Source of the DNA: Leptospira sp. WS92.C1 | GTDB taxonomy: Bacteria > Spirochaetota > Leptospiria > Leptospirales > Leptospiraceae | NCBI RefSeq assembly: GCF_040833975.1 | Contig: NZ_CP162130.1 | Span: 1,129,501-1,193,500, forward strand | Length of the DNA: 64,000 bases | Direction of reading: 5' to 3' | Shown: piece after piece, positions 1 through 10,359 of the stretch | Position numbering within the stretch: position 1 is the stretch's first letter | Layout of the letters: the number at the start of each line of letters is the position of its first letter | The notes under the pieces: generated by a model | The model's database searches: none | What the model was told of the DNA's origin: nothing | What the model saw: the letters and a program-made list of their open reading frames with translations, nothing else | Translations under genes and position numbers: made by a program

Positions 1-151
1 ATGTTGAAGTCTGAAGAATGCTTTTGAAACTTCTTCTTTCCAACTTCTAAAAAGAAAGAATCGAACACTTGCCTTTATTATCCATTGCGCTCCTTGTTGT
101 GGAGCCTCTAAACTCAAAACCCCGATCTTTGGATCCTTTTCTAAAGACGAA

Positions 152-197
152 CCCGGCGGAAACGCCGGGGCGGAGGGGGGAGAGTAATACCCCCCCG
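152..197. terminator. Two adjacent G/C-rich hairpins, possible terminator
   Basis: CCCGGCG (152-158) pairs perfectly with CGCCGGG (163-169) across a GAAA tetraloop. A second stem of six G at 175-180 pairs with six C at 190-195. A T-rich stretch follows shortly after (211-215). This could terminate a gene lying to the left of the window. The G and C runs are unusual in this A/T-rich setting. Confidence 0.4.
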
Positions 198-380
198 CAA
201 ATCAAATGAGTTTTTAAAATCAAAACTGAACGATATTGAATATTTCTGAATGAAAAAAACTATTTTCCTTTTGTTTTCGAAAGAACTCTTTATGAAATCG
301 AATTCGTTTGGCTGAAACCGAATATTTCCGCTTTTATCCATCGGAAAAATACTAGCATTTACTAGCTTATCTTTAACATC

Positions 381-416
381 CCGGTAAAAGCAGGGTCAAG
401 CCCTGCATTTACCGAT
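381..416. repeat. Strong stem-loop in intergenic DNA
   Basis: CCGGTAAA-A-GCAGGG (from 381) pairs with CCCTGC-A-TTTACCG (401-414), a stem of about 13 pairs with a five-base TCAAG loop. No T-run follows, so a simple intrinsic terminator is unlikely. It may be a structured RNA fragment or a mobile-element end. I cannot assign it. Confidence 0.4.
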
Positions 417-1290
417 CCGATTAACGTTTAACTGAGGAAAATTCGGATTAAATCCAGAATTTTCAGAATGATTTGAAACACGAGTTTCCAAATCGATATT
501 TGATTTTTCTTCATATCGCCCACCTCCCATATATTAGTATCAATTCTGCATTTTTTGAAAAACTATGGAGAGTCGTAGCTCACCTTGATGTTCTAAAATG
601 TTTCTCTTGATCTATATACATTAGTAGAAGTTGTTCCGGTACTTTTGCTTTCGGATTCGTTCCCACAAAGGTTTTCGGTAATCCAACGCAGATCGAACCA
701 AACTTTAGAAGAGGTGTTTTTGTTTTTCTTTGTTTGGCTGCTAAAGAGAGGAAAAATTGACTCTAATTTTGATACAGAATCTTGAATTTACTGTGAAAGG
801 CTGCGCTTCCTCTTTAGTCGCCTTTCCTTTTTGCAAAAAGGATTCGACCAACGATGAAAATTAGATCTTTGAGAGGAGAATTTTGCGGGTCTTCGTTTCT
901 AAATGCTTCCTATCCAAGACTTGTTTCGAACCTGTTCTGTACTTGTGATTTTCAAAAGTGACTTGTTTGAATCTTGTGAGAGACTTGTCTTGAACCTGTC
1001 AGAATCCTAAAAGGTTTTTACCGGCAATGAATTTGCTTGAAACGGCAAATTCTCTGCAATTTTCCTAAGTTTTCCGAAATTTTGATTTCGCTCGTATTTT
1101 GGAAACTGGAATATTCAAAAACTCACTTAGAGGAAAAAGTTTGAGTTTCAAAAAACCTCGTCTAGGTGAATTTTTTAGGTGTGAGAATTAGTTTTGGGCT
1201 AAATCGCTTTGAATTAGCAAACGCTCTTCGAATTTTGGGGTTTTGTTGGTAGTTCGCAATGGGCGTTAACAAGCGGTTCATAACTATGAT

Positions 1291-2547
1291 TTGTCGATGC
1301 GAGCGATATTGGCAAAGATAAATACTCCTGTTAAAGATCGTATTGCGATGGCTACCGATCGAGAGAAGTTTGACTTTGAAGGCTCGACTTGGGTGAGAAA
1401 AGGCGGAGAACCAACCTTTAACAAAAAAGGGGAGCAAACCGGTCACAAACCTTATTACTACGAATCGGCGAGCAACCAATACAACAAGAGTGACCGGTTG
1501 TATATCGAACCGACAGCGGATGGCAAGGATATCCAGCTAAGACAGGTTCAGAAAGAAGGCGAATATTATCACGATTACAAAGTATATGACAAATACTTTA
1601 ACTGGAAAGGGAACGTAGACTTTGCAGGCAACTTACCTCATCTGAATCCACAAGACTCTAATTCCGTAAAATTCCACTTAGACTATACAGACAAGTTTGC
1701 GAAGGAACGAGGATACAAATTCGAGAAAGATGCAAGTGGGGCTACGAAGACGAATACTATTAATGTCGATGGAGAAGGCCGTAGTTATGTTAACACGACC
1801 GATGGAGGACGTGTGCTGCTTGGATATGCGGCGGCAACTCAGAGAGATACTTATTTCAAAGATCTAACAGCTAACAACAAACCAATTATCTACGACCGAT
1901 TGGGAACAAGGGATGATTTAACTTTTAAAGGGATTTGTAATGCGAGGGCACCTGGAACAGTGATGCAAGGCCTTGGATACAAGATGAGCGATGCTCAAGT
2001 TAAAGAAAATGGAAATATGGGTGTTATGATTGCTAGAACATCGCAAGAACATGGTAATACTTTGATAGACGGAGGCCATTTATTCGGTCGCAAGCCGAGC
2101 AATATCACGATTGAGGCCCTTTCTGAACACAGCTTTTCGAAGTATGGTTTTGAAATACCCCAAGGTGGAAGTATTTATAACGGTGTTTCAAAACCTGAGA
2201 AGATTTCAAGAGGACCACTTGAGTCGGACATAGCTTTCGAGCAAAAAAAGAGAGCGTATGACGATCAACTTGAGGTACGTGCTCAAAGATCTTTAGACAG
2301 AGTTAGACCTTGGGTAATTGACCAAATTAAGAAAGGAAACGCGGTAGTAGCTGGAGGAGATTTTACTCCTGATGGTCACGTAGTTACGATCGTAGGATAT
2401 GACTCGAAAGGATATATTGTCCATGACTCTTGGGGGGATGCTACGAGAGGCTACGGCGGTTCGTCTATCACTTCGGGGCAGTACGTTCATTACCCATTTG
2501 ACAAATTTTCCCTTGGATATGGATATATCCTGAAAAAGAAGAAGTAA
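1291..2547 (+). CDS. Papain-like C39-type cysteine peptidase domain protein, probably an orphan C-terminal module
   Basis: The 418-residue ORF has no signal peptide. Its C-terminal half carries a papain-like triad: Cys216 in GICNARAPG, His363 in HVVTIVGYD and Asp379 in HDSWG, the usual order of C39-type peptidases. The N-terminal 200 residues are rich in Tyr, Lys and Asp and are not recognised. The first possible codon is TTG at 1291, with ATG at 1297; neither has a ribosome-binding site, and a stop sits just upstream at 1267. I therefore infer that this may be the displaced 3' part of a longer gene. C39-like domains are known as effector domains in polymorphic toxins, and a TIGR04388/Hint remnant lies 1.3 kb downstream. 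The link to a toxin is inference; the peptidase fold is fairly well supported. Confidence 0.6.
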   Translation: MSMRAILAKINTPVKDRIAMATDREKFDFEGSTWVRKGGEPTFNKKGEQTGHKPYYYESASNQYNKSDRLYIEPTADGKDIQLRQVQKEGEYYHDYKVYDKYFNWKGNVDFAGNLPHLNPQDSNSVKFHLDYTDKFAKERGYKFEKDASGATKTNTINVDGEGRSYVNTTDGGRVLLGYAAATQRDTYFKDLTANNKPIIYDRLGTRDDLTFKGICNARAPGTVMQGLGYKMSDAQVKENGNMGVMIARTSQEHGNTLIDGGHLFGRKPSNITIEALSEHSFSKYGFEIPQGGSIYNGVSKPEKISRGPLESDIAFEQKKRAYDDQLEVRAQRSLDRVRPWVIDQIKKGNAVVAGGDFTPDGHVVTIVGYDSKGYIVHDSWGDATRGYGGSSITSGQYVHYPFDKFSLGYGYILKKKK

Positions 2548-2560
2548 GTAGGAGAAACCG

Positions 2561-3400
2561 ATGAAATTGGCATATTCATTTTCCGCATTGTTGCTTTTGA
2601 GCATATTGAGTCTTTCGGTTTGGGGGCAAGCTGATCCATATCCGATCAAGGATTGTATCGGGAAGGATGGAAATCCTGAATTTTATAAAATCCCGAAGAT
2701 GAAAGAAGGGGATGAGCTAAAAGGAACTTGGGAAGACGCAATTACAGGGACACCTGGTGACTCAATGAATTGGGCGAGTAGCTTTTACAAACATCCGAGA
2801 CTTGCGACTACCTACTCTGTTACTAAGCCGAAAGAATTTGGGAAACTCAAAGAATGGGCTAAGGCTACTTGTGGAGACTACACTCCTTACGGTGTGCAAT
2901 ACAATAATCAATATACAAGTTGTTTTGATTTGTCCAAGAACAAAGGAATTGGTGAGATTTTACTCTCTCCGATTACATTAGAAGAAAAAAATGTATATTT
3001 CCAGCTATCTTTCGTAACTAAGGACAACTTTATTGATAAATTGTTTACTCAAATTTCCTTCCCAAAAAAAATTCGCTTTTACTTTTTAATACCAGAGAGC
3101 GTTGAAACGGGTGTTCGAGGTGGTAATGTATTCAAAAACTTGAAATTAGTTTCTTCCCAAGAAGCCGAAATCCCTTTCAAAGAAGGATATCTCAAAGTTC
3201 CGATCCAGGCATATGACAAAATTCGAAGTCAATTCAAGGTGGATCGGAAGAAGATATATCACGAAAACATAATCGTAGCGACTGAAATTTTGGAAATATA
3301 TGAATCGAAAGGGAAAGGAGAGGATTCTAAAACCTGCATAGATGAAATCTCGAACAATTTAGGCGAAAAATACTATCATAAAAAGCTGATGAAGCCATGA
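2561..3400 (+). CDS. Secreted protein of unknown function, possible immunity partner
   Basis: This 279-residue protein starts at an ATG 13 bases after the preceding gene, with an AGGAG site (TAGGAGAAACCG) in front. Residues 1-22 form a clear Sec signal peptide (SALLLLSILSLSVWG, cleavage near GQA). Four Cys are spread through the mature part, so disulphides are possible. No family is recognised. It lies directly behind the C39-type peptidase ORF and overlaps the next gene by four bases (ATGA), so the three are probably co-transcribed. If the peptidase is a toxin module, an exported companion in this position is a natural candidate for an immunity protein; that is inference only. Confidence 0.65.
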   Translation: MKLAYSFSALLLLSILSLSVWGQADPYPIKDCIGKDGNPEFYKIPKMKEGDELKGTWEDAITGTPGDSMNWASSFYKHPRLATTYSVTKPKEFGKLKEWAKATCGDYTPYGVQYNNQYTSCFDLSKNKGIGEILLSPITLEEKNVYFQLSFVTKDNFIDKLFTQISFPKKIRFYFLIPESVETGVRGGNVFKNLKLVSSQEAEIPFKEGYLKVPIQAYDKIRSQFKVDRKKIYHENIIVATEILEIYESKGKGEDSKTCIDEISNNLGEKYYHKKLMKP

Positions 3401-3822
3401 AAATCATCCTTACCGTTACAAATCTGATTCTCCTTGGAGTAGCCCTGACTCTGGGCTACTTTCTTTTTGAAAGCACAAAGCTCAGCGAAAGCGTCGAATA
3501 CGAAAAACTAAACCCGAGTAAGTCCTTAACGCTTTTGATTTTCAAACAACCGAAGCACGTGTTCGGTGGTTTTAAGTATTTCTTTGGAGCGAAGCTTCCG
3601 AAAGGGGAGGCTCCATTTGTAAGAAAACATTCCCCGATTTTGGACTCGGACAAAGACAAGTTTGAGAAGATCGAGAACCTTGTCGAATGCGGCAATGACA
3701 CGTATGTTTTGATTTTGAAGACAGGTGAGATCTTGAGTTACAAGAAGTTTACAATCTTTGACTTGGAGTCGAAGGTGGTGGATGAGAAAGCCTTGAATGC
3801 TTGCAAGAGAGGACGCAGATGA
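3397..3822 (+). CDS. Small membrane-anchored protein of unknown function
   Basis: This 141-residue protein has a single N-terminal hydrophobic segment (residues 3-26, ILTVTNLILLGVALTLGYFL) followed by a basic extracytoplasmic domain with two Cys. Its start overlaps the stop of the previous gene in an ATGA arrangement, which indicates translational coupling. The stop codon runs into a GC-rich terminator hairpin, so this is the last gene of the three-gene unit that begins near 1291. No family is recognised. Confidence 0.6.
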   Translation: MKIILTVTNLILLGVALTLGYFLFESTKLSESVEYEKLNPSKSLTLLIFKQPKHVFGGFKYFFGAKLPKGEAPFVRKHSPILDSDKDKFEKIENLVECGNDTYVLILKTGEILSYKKFTIFDLESKVVDEKALNACKRGRR

Positions 3823-3845
3823 CCCGCCTTTTGCGGGTTTTGTTG
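3822..3845 (+). terminator. Intrinsic terminator closing the 1291-3822 unit
   Basis: ACCCGC (3822-3827) pairs with GCGGGT (3833-3838) over a short CTTTT loop and is followed by TTTGTTGT. It begins on the last base of the upstream stop codon. Confidence 0.7.
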
Positions 3846-3880
3846 TATTAAGGGTTAATAATAGATCTTAACGAACGCAT

Positions 3881-5356
3881 ATGAATTCTTTTGAACTGAA
3901 AGACAAAGAAAAGAGAATAACTTGCGAGAGGGATCGTAGCGTAAATCCGGCGATGCACCATCGTATTGTGACGCGTAGTTTGTATTTCGGAAAAACGAAT
4001 GGTGCTTCGCTGATTGTAGCGGAGAGCGCGGTTTGCGCAGCAAACTCGCCCGGAATGGCGGTGCAAGGTAGTTTGAACGGTCCGAACGGAGCTGCAGCTG
4101 CGCTTGTGAACGGGGTTCTTACCACGATGACACTTGGAATGAAGAGTCCAGTTTCGGGTTTTGTAACGTATACCAAACACAAAAATGCAAATATCATCAC
4201 GGGCCAAAGAGAAGTGAAAGGCGGTTGGGGTGGAGGCGTGAACGTTTCCATTGTTGGCGATCAAGGCGGGAAACAAGTAGCTGGAATCTTGCAGGCTTGG
4301 GAGCCTCTGGTTTGAACGGTGGTCTTAGCTATGGCCCTGGAAGTGGCCTCAGTGCGAATTTGAACTTGAACTATGCGAGTGGTCTGAGTTTGGGAATGGA
4401 CTACAATTTTAGCAATCATTCGTATGGAGTGAATGCGAGTGCGGACGCGTGGCACGGGAAGGGAAGCGCAGCCAATCCTTCGAAACACCACGCAGGACTC
4501 AGCTTGAGTGCGAGAAGTGACGGAAGCGCGAGTGTGGATGCGTATTACAACTATGGAAACGAGAAGATTCCTCCTCAACTTCGGGGACATGGGGGCACGT
4601 TGTCTTTTAGCAACGACGGTAGTATTTCTACGAGCGTGCAAGTGACCGGAGCGACAGCGGGAACCCTCACGTATGCGAACGGAGGTTTCCAACCGATTTC
4701 TTTGAATGCAAACTTTCAAAACGAGTTTAACCAGGGTTTAGCAGCGGAGAACGCTCAGAACAACTTTGATCAAATGAAGATCCAGGAAGCAAAGACGATT
4801 GCGGTTGTTGGTATGCACACAGAGAATCCGTTGTTTAGCAAAGCGGAAATCGATACATATCTTCCGAAAGACGAGATGGGAAATATCGATGTGAAGAAAG
4901 CACAGCCTGAAGTATTGCTTGCGAAGTGGGACGCCTACAAAGCAGTGATGTCCAATTCTAAGGACATTGGAACTTGGCAGAGTGTTATCTCTCAAGCTGG
5001 AGAGAAGGCTGGGGTGAAGATTCAGTTTAACGGAGACAGCCCGACGACTACGTTTGGGAAGTTTGTAGCTGGGATCAAGGCGGATGTGTTGCAATCGTTT
5101 GGAATTGCCAACGACGGGACGAAGATGGTGGACTCCAAGGGAGTGCTTGAGTTGACGTCTTGTTTTCGTGGTGACGTTCCTGTGAAGAGATTCAAAAAAG
5201 AGAATCTTCAAGAATCAAGAAATACGAATTCGGTTACCGGAGAATCTGACGACGAACTGGTTGCGATCGAGAAGATTCGTATCGGAGACGTAGTTGCGTC
5301 TTGGAACGAGAATACCAATACATTTGAGAACAAGAGAGTGATCGAGACGTTTGAGG
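3881..5356 (+). pseudogene. Truncated, frameshifted TIGR04388 (Lepto_longest) protein with Hint-like end
   Basis: Two overlapping frames encode one protein: the first runs 3881-4315, the second continues from about 4290 to 5356. A one-base shift near 4290-4300 is needed to join GGKQVAGI to the Gly/Ser/Asn-rich LGASGLNGGLSYGPGSG section. The composition (repeated Gly-Leu-Ser-Asn, then a Gln/Ala-rich section) is that of the giant TIGR04388 family, which is restricted to Leptospira. From the Cys coded at 5161 (SCFRGDVPVKR, then IRIGDVVASWNENT) it looks like the start of a Hint/pre-toxin domain. The coding sequence stops being native at 5356, where an IS256-type left end begins; the apparent last residues SYIV come from the element. 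The first 40 residues may be repeat-derived rather than native. Non-functional as it stands. Confidence 0.7.
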
Positions 5357-5465
5357 GTGTCAGCTACATTGTGTAAATGACTTGTGACTAACCAAAAAGT
5401 AACAAGGATAAAGCAATATGAGCAAACCAAAGAATCGAGCTGAAGAACTTCTCGATGAGTTAATC
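5357..5465 (+). repeat. Left-end fragment of an IS256-type element (109 bp)
   Basis: It begins with the terminal repeat GTGTCAGCTACATTGTG and runs through the ATG and first 16 codons of the transposase (ATG at 5418). It stops abruptly where the IS481-type element begins at 5466. It is identical to the left end of the fuller copy that starts at 6616. Including the G before each copy, the identity spans 110 bases (5356-5465 and 6615-6724). Confidence 0.85.
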
Positions 5466-6609
<1,144 letters not shown>

Positions 6610-6615
6610 AAGAAG

Positions 6616-7970
<1,355 letters not shown>

Positions 7971-8016
7971 TACCAGCCAAACCGCCTTGCAATTCGGAAT
8001 GGCTTTTTAGGACTCC

Positions 8017-8775
8017 TTATTTTAACAACTTTGCAACTTCTTTTTTGTATTGAATGTAAGGTTCAAACGTTGCGGATCTCTCTGAGGCCAAATCAAAGGC
8101 CGTTTTACCTGCCGTATTTTTTGTCGCTTTGTTTGCACCTTTTTTTAATAGCATTTGAATCAAATCGGGTTTGGATGGCCCTTCCGCCGCATACATTAGG
8201 ACGGTTTTGCCAGTTCCATCCTTTGCATTGACGTCGAGACCTTTCTGAATGTAAAAATCGATTAGCTGAGTGTTATCGTTCTTGCAAGCGAGCATCAGTG
8301 GAGTGACCCCATCTTTTCCTTGAACTTGAATTGCGGCTCCTTTTGCGACGAGTGATTCGATCACCTCTAAATTAGTAGTACCATAACTCGTTTGATGCAG
8401 GACAGCGGTCCAATCTTTTTCGTCTTTAAGATTTATATCGGCGCCTTTTTCGAGAAGGAATTTGACCATCGATTGAAAAAACGTTTTCATCAGAGGAGTT
8501 CTTCCTTTGCCGTCAGTCGCGTTTACGTTTGCTCCTTTTTGAATGAGTAGTTCTGCAATTTCTGTTTTTGACTTTGAAGTGGTTTTGTGTAATGCGGATT
8601 CTCCAAAGACGTCTTTGGCATTTGGGTCTGCTCCTTGAGAGAGTGCTGTTTTTACTTTGGCCAAATCATCATCCCAGGCCGCCTTCAAAAGGTCTTCATT
8701 GGGACCAGCGATAAGGATTGCAGGTAATCCTAAAAACGTTAGAAATACTATGGTTACTGTTTTTTGTATCTTCAT
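8017..8775 (-). CDS. Exported ankyrin-repeat protein
   Basis: The 252-residue protein begins with a Sec signal peptide (residues 1-23, ending ILIAG). The rest is about six ankyrin repeats with the usual G.TPL...A helix-turn-helix pattern: GADPNAKDVFGESALH, GANVNATDGKGRTPLM, GADINLKDEKDWTAVL, the fourth at GKDGVTPLMLAC, then GLDVNAKDGTGKTVLMYA and GANKATKNTAGKTAFDLA. Such repeats bind other proteins; no partner can be inferred. The gene ends about 47 bases from the right end of the IS256-type element and is convergent with it. The C-terminus looks natural (YKKEVAKLLK), so the element did not truncate it. Confidence 0.85.
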   Translation of the reverse strand: MKIQKTVTIVFLTFLGLPAILIAGPNEDLLKAAWDDDLAKVKTALSQGADPNAKDVFGESALHKTTSKSKTEIAELLIQKGANVNATDGKGRTPLMKTFFQSMVKFLLEKGADINLKDEKDWTAVLHQTSYGTTNLEVIESLVAKGAAIQVQGKDGVTPLMLACKNDNTQLIDFYIQKGLDVNAKDGTGKTVLMYAAEGPSKPDLIQMLLKKGANKATKNTAGKTAFDLASERSATFEPYIQYKKEVAKLLK

Positions 8776-9359
8776 TCAGATTTTATTTGCTCCTATAACT
8801 TTGCCTTCTTATTTTTCAAATGAGGGTATAAGAAAGGCTCGCGTATTATATCACGGGTTCGGAAATTTAGAAGAATGATTCATTCCGGTTGATTGAATCC
8901 TGATTCCTCTGTTAGATGGGTTTGATCTGTCATCCCGCTCAAGAACGGGTGTCAGTCGAGTTTTTGCCGGTGTGCCGTTAAAGAATGTTAGGTGGTTTTA
9001 TGCTAACAATCGAAAAGTGAAAGTAAACAGCGATACAAACTCAAGAGCTTTTCGTTTGATCCTTTTGGTCATTAGCAAGCTCTAACAAATTTAGCTTTCT
9101 TCTTTTTGCTTTTTTCACTGCATTGGTGTTGGCGATTATCGGTTGCTACTGAATTTAAATCATTTGTGGTAAAATCATTTCTCATAATCGAAAATTCGTC
9201 GTTTTGTATTTGGACGATTCACTCAGCATCGACTTAAGGAGCTAAGTCGCTATTAGGTGAAACAGATTTCTATCCGATGCTGAGTGAGTTCTCTTGTTTG
9301 AAATTTAATTCATAAAATTATTTATTGACTCGATTCAAAACAAACCGTCTATAGCCAAA
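8776..9359. other. Intergenic stretch with a nested inverted repeat
   Basis: No gene is supported. The notable content is the structured element at 9220-9286 (listed separately) and ordinary A/T-rich DNA. The right-hand 70 bases probably hold the promoter of the 9360 gene (TTATTGACTC near 9320 resembles a -35 box). Confidence 0.45.
9220..9286. promoter_or_regulatory. Nested inverted repeat, possible structured RNA or operator
   Basis: CACTCAGCATCG (9220-9231) is perfectly inverted at CGATGCTGAGTG (9275-9286). Inside, GACTTA (9231-9236) pairs with TAAGTC (9243-9248), and GAAA/TTTC around 9259-9270 can form a third small arm. The whole folds like a three-way junction of 67 bases. It lies 74 bases before the 9360 start. 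It is not a tRNA: there is no anticodon arm or T-loop motif. Function unknown. Confidence 0.45.
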
Positions 9360-10205
9360 ATGAATCCAAAAGCGGAAGAAGAGTTTATCAAGCGCGCAGA
9401 GGAGCTGAATGCTCGACTCGGTAGCGGCGCTCTCAGAAGTACGGAAAAGTTTTTGAATCCCCAGCACTGGCTGGATACGTGCGAGACGACTTCCGAATTT
9501 TATATCGAATTCTATGATTTGTTACAGCGCACTCTGAGGTTCCAGATCACCCACAACCAGGAAGAGCGGCCAGGTATGTTGGATTTTCTATTGACCACAG
9601 ATTTGGAAAGTCGCTTTCCCCCGATCGACATAAACTCGGAAACGTTTGCGCGGATTACAGCCACCATCAGATACATCCTGGCAAAAGTGCTCGCAAGGCA
9701 GATCTCGAAAAAAGACGACTTTTCCGATCTCGTGCCGTTCGCCAAGGCTGCATTTGGGGCACTTTGGGCATTACCTGGATCCGCAGAGATAAGTTCCCGA
9801 GATAGGTGGCAGGCCTACGAAGTCTTGCTCGATTTGGCCTTTGGCAACTATGAGCAGCTCATCAAGGTCTATGACAAAGAGTATGGATTTGAACTGGCAA
9901 AACACGAAAATAGCAATCGAATGATGATGAAGGAATGCTACATGCTATCGCGAATTGCCGCTGGCGGTTCCTATGACGATTGGGCCTTCGGAGTCGCTGC
10001 ATACATTCCTCTTTTAAAACTCAACCACTATCTGTGGTTGGTGAATGACGATCGATCCGCCGAAATCGATTTGATCCCGCTCGCGGTGATCTGTCAGTTA
10101 TACGACAAAATTACGGGAGCGAATGTCGCAAATCGAAGAGACTTTTATTCTTCGATGGAACCCAGAGTTGTGTTGGAAGACATGCATTCGGTTGAGCGCG
10201 CATAA
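9360..10205 (+). CDS. Unrecognised cytoplasmic protein, 281 residues
   Basis: I do not recognise a family. The protein has no signal peptide or membrane segment and is predicted to be mainly helical, with many Glu, Lys and Leu residues and several Trp/Tyr positions (ALWALPGSAE, YDDWAFGVAAYIPLL). Codon use is slightly richer in GC than in the neighbouring accessory region. It starts at an ATG with no strong ribosome-binding site. It stands alone, between the structured repeat at 9220 and the dispersed repeat at 10258. Acquisition by transfer is possible but unproven. Confidence 0.65.
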   Translation: MNPKAEEEFIKRAEELNARLGSGALRSTEKFLNPQHWLDTCETTSEFYIEFYDLLQRTLRFQITHNQEERPGMLDFLLTTDLESRFPPIDINSETFARITATIRYILAKVLARQISKKDDFSDLVPFAKAAFGALWALPGSAEISSRDRWQAYEVLLDLAFGNYEQLIKVYDKEYGFELAKHENSNRMMMKECYMLSRIAAGGSYDDWAFGVAAYIPLLKLNHYLWLVNDDRSAEIDLIPLAVICQLYDKITGANVANRRDFYSSMEPRVVLEDMHSVERA

Positions 10206-10257
10206 ATCAGAGTAACTTTTCGAATAAGTTTTCTGGATCGTTCTCTTTTCCAACTTC

Positions 10258-10351
10258 GTTGGAAGCCGCTCACAACACTCCGTTGTTCGCTGGCTTGAGA
10301 CCCGATCCATAGAGAGGGGATCATCTGAGTTTCGTCACTCCCTACGGGTCG
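10258..10351. repeat. Dispersed repeat copy related to the 15002-15400 array
   Basis: The text GGCTTGAGACCCGATCCAT (from 10292), then GAGAGGGGATCATCTGAG and TTTCGTCACTCCCTACGGG, closely matches GGCTTGAGTCCCGATCCATT... at 15057 and 15197. This is a diverged single copy lying between two convergent genes. It has no coding content. Confidence 0.7.
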
Positions 10352-10359
10352 TTCGATAT

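Larger units (their letters stand above)
1..1290. other. Long non-coding stretch before the accessory region
   Basis: I see no supportable gene here; the short ORFs on either strand lack ribosome-binding sites and recognisable domains. The stretch holds strong hairpins at 152-197 and 381-416 (listed separately). At 935-1010 there are imperfect repeats of ACTTGT followed by GAAC/GAAT-like text. The length and the absence of conserved coding fit a decayed region next to mobile elements. Part of it may be the leader of the ORF that starts near 1291. Confidence 0.5.

Noticed and set aside
3848..4276. Minus-strand ORFs opposite the TIGR04388 remnant
   Set aside because: The plus strand has the family composition; the antisense frames have no start signal and no domain.
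9220..9286. tRNA gene
   Set aside because: The outer stem is 12 bp, and there is no anticodon arm, T-loop or CCA end.
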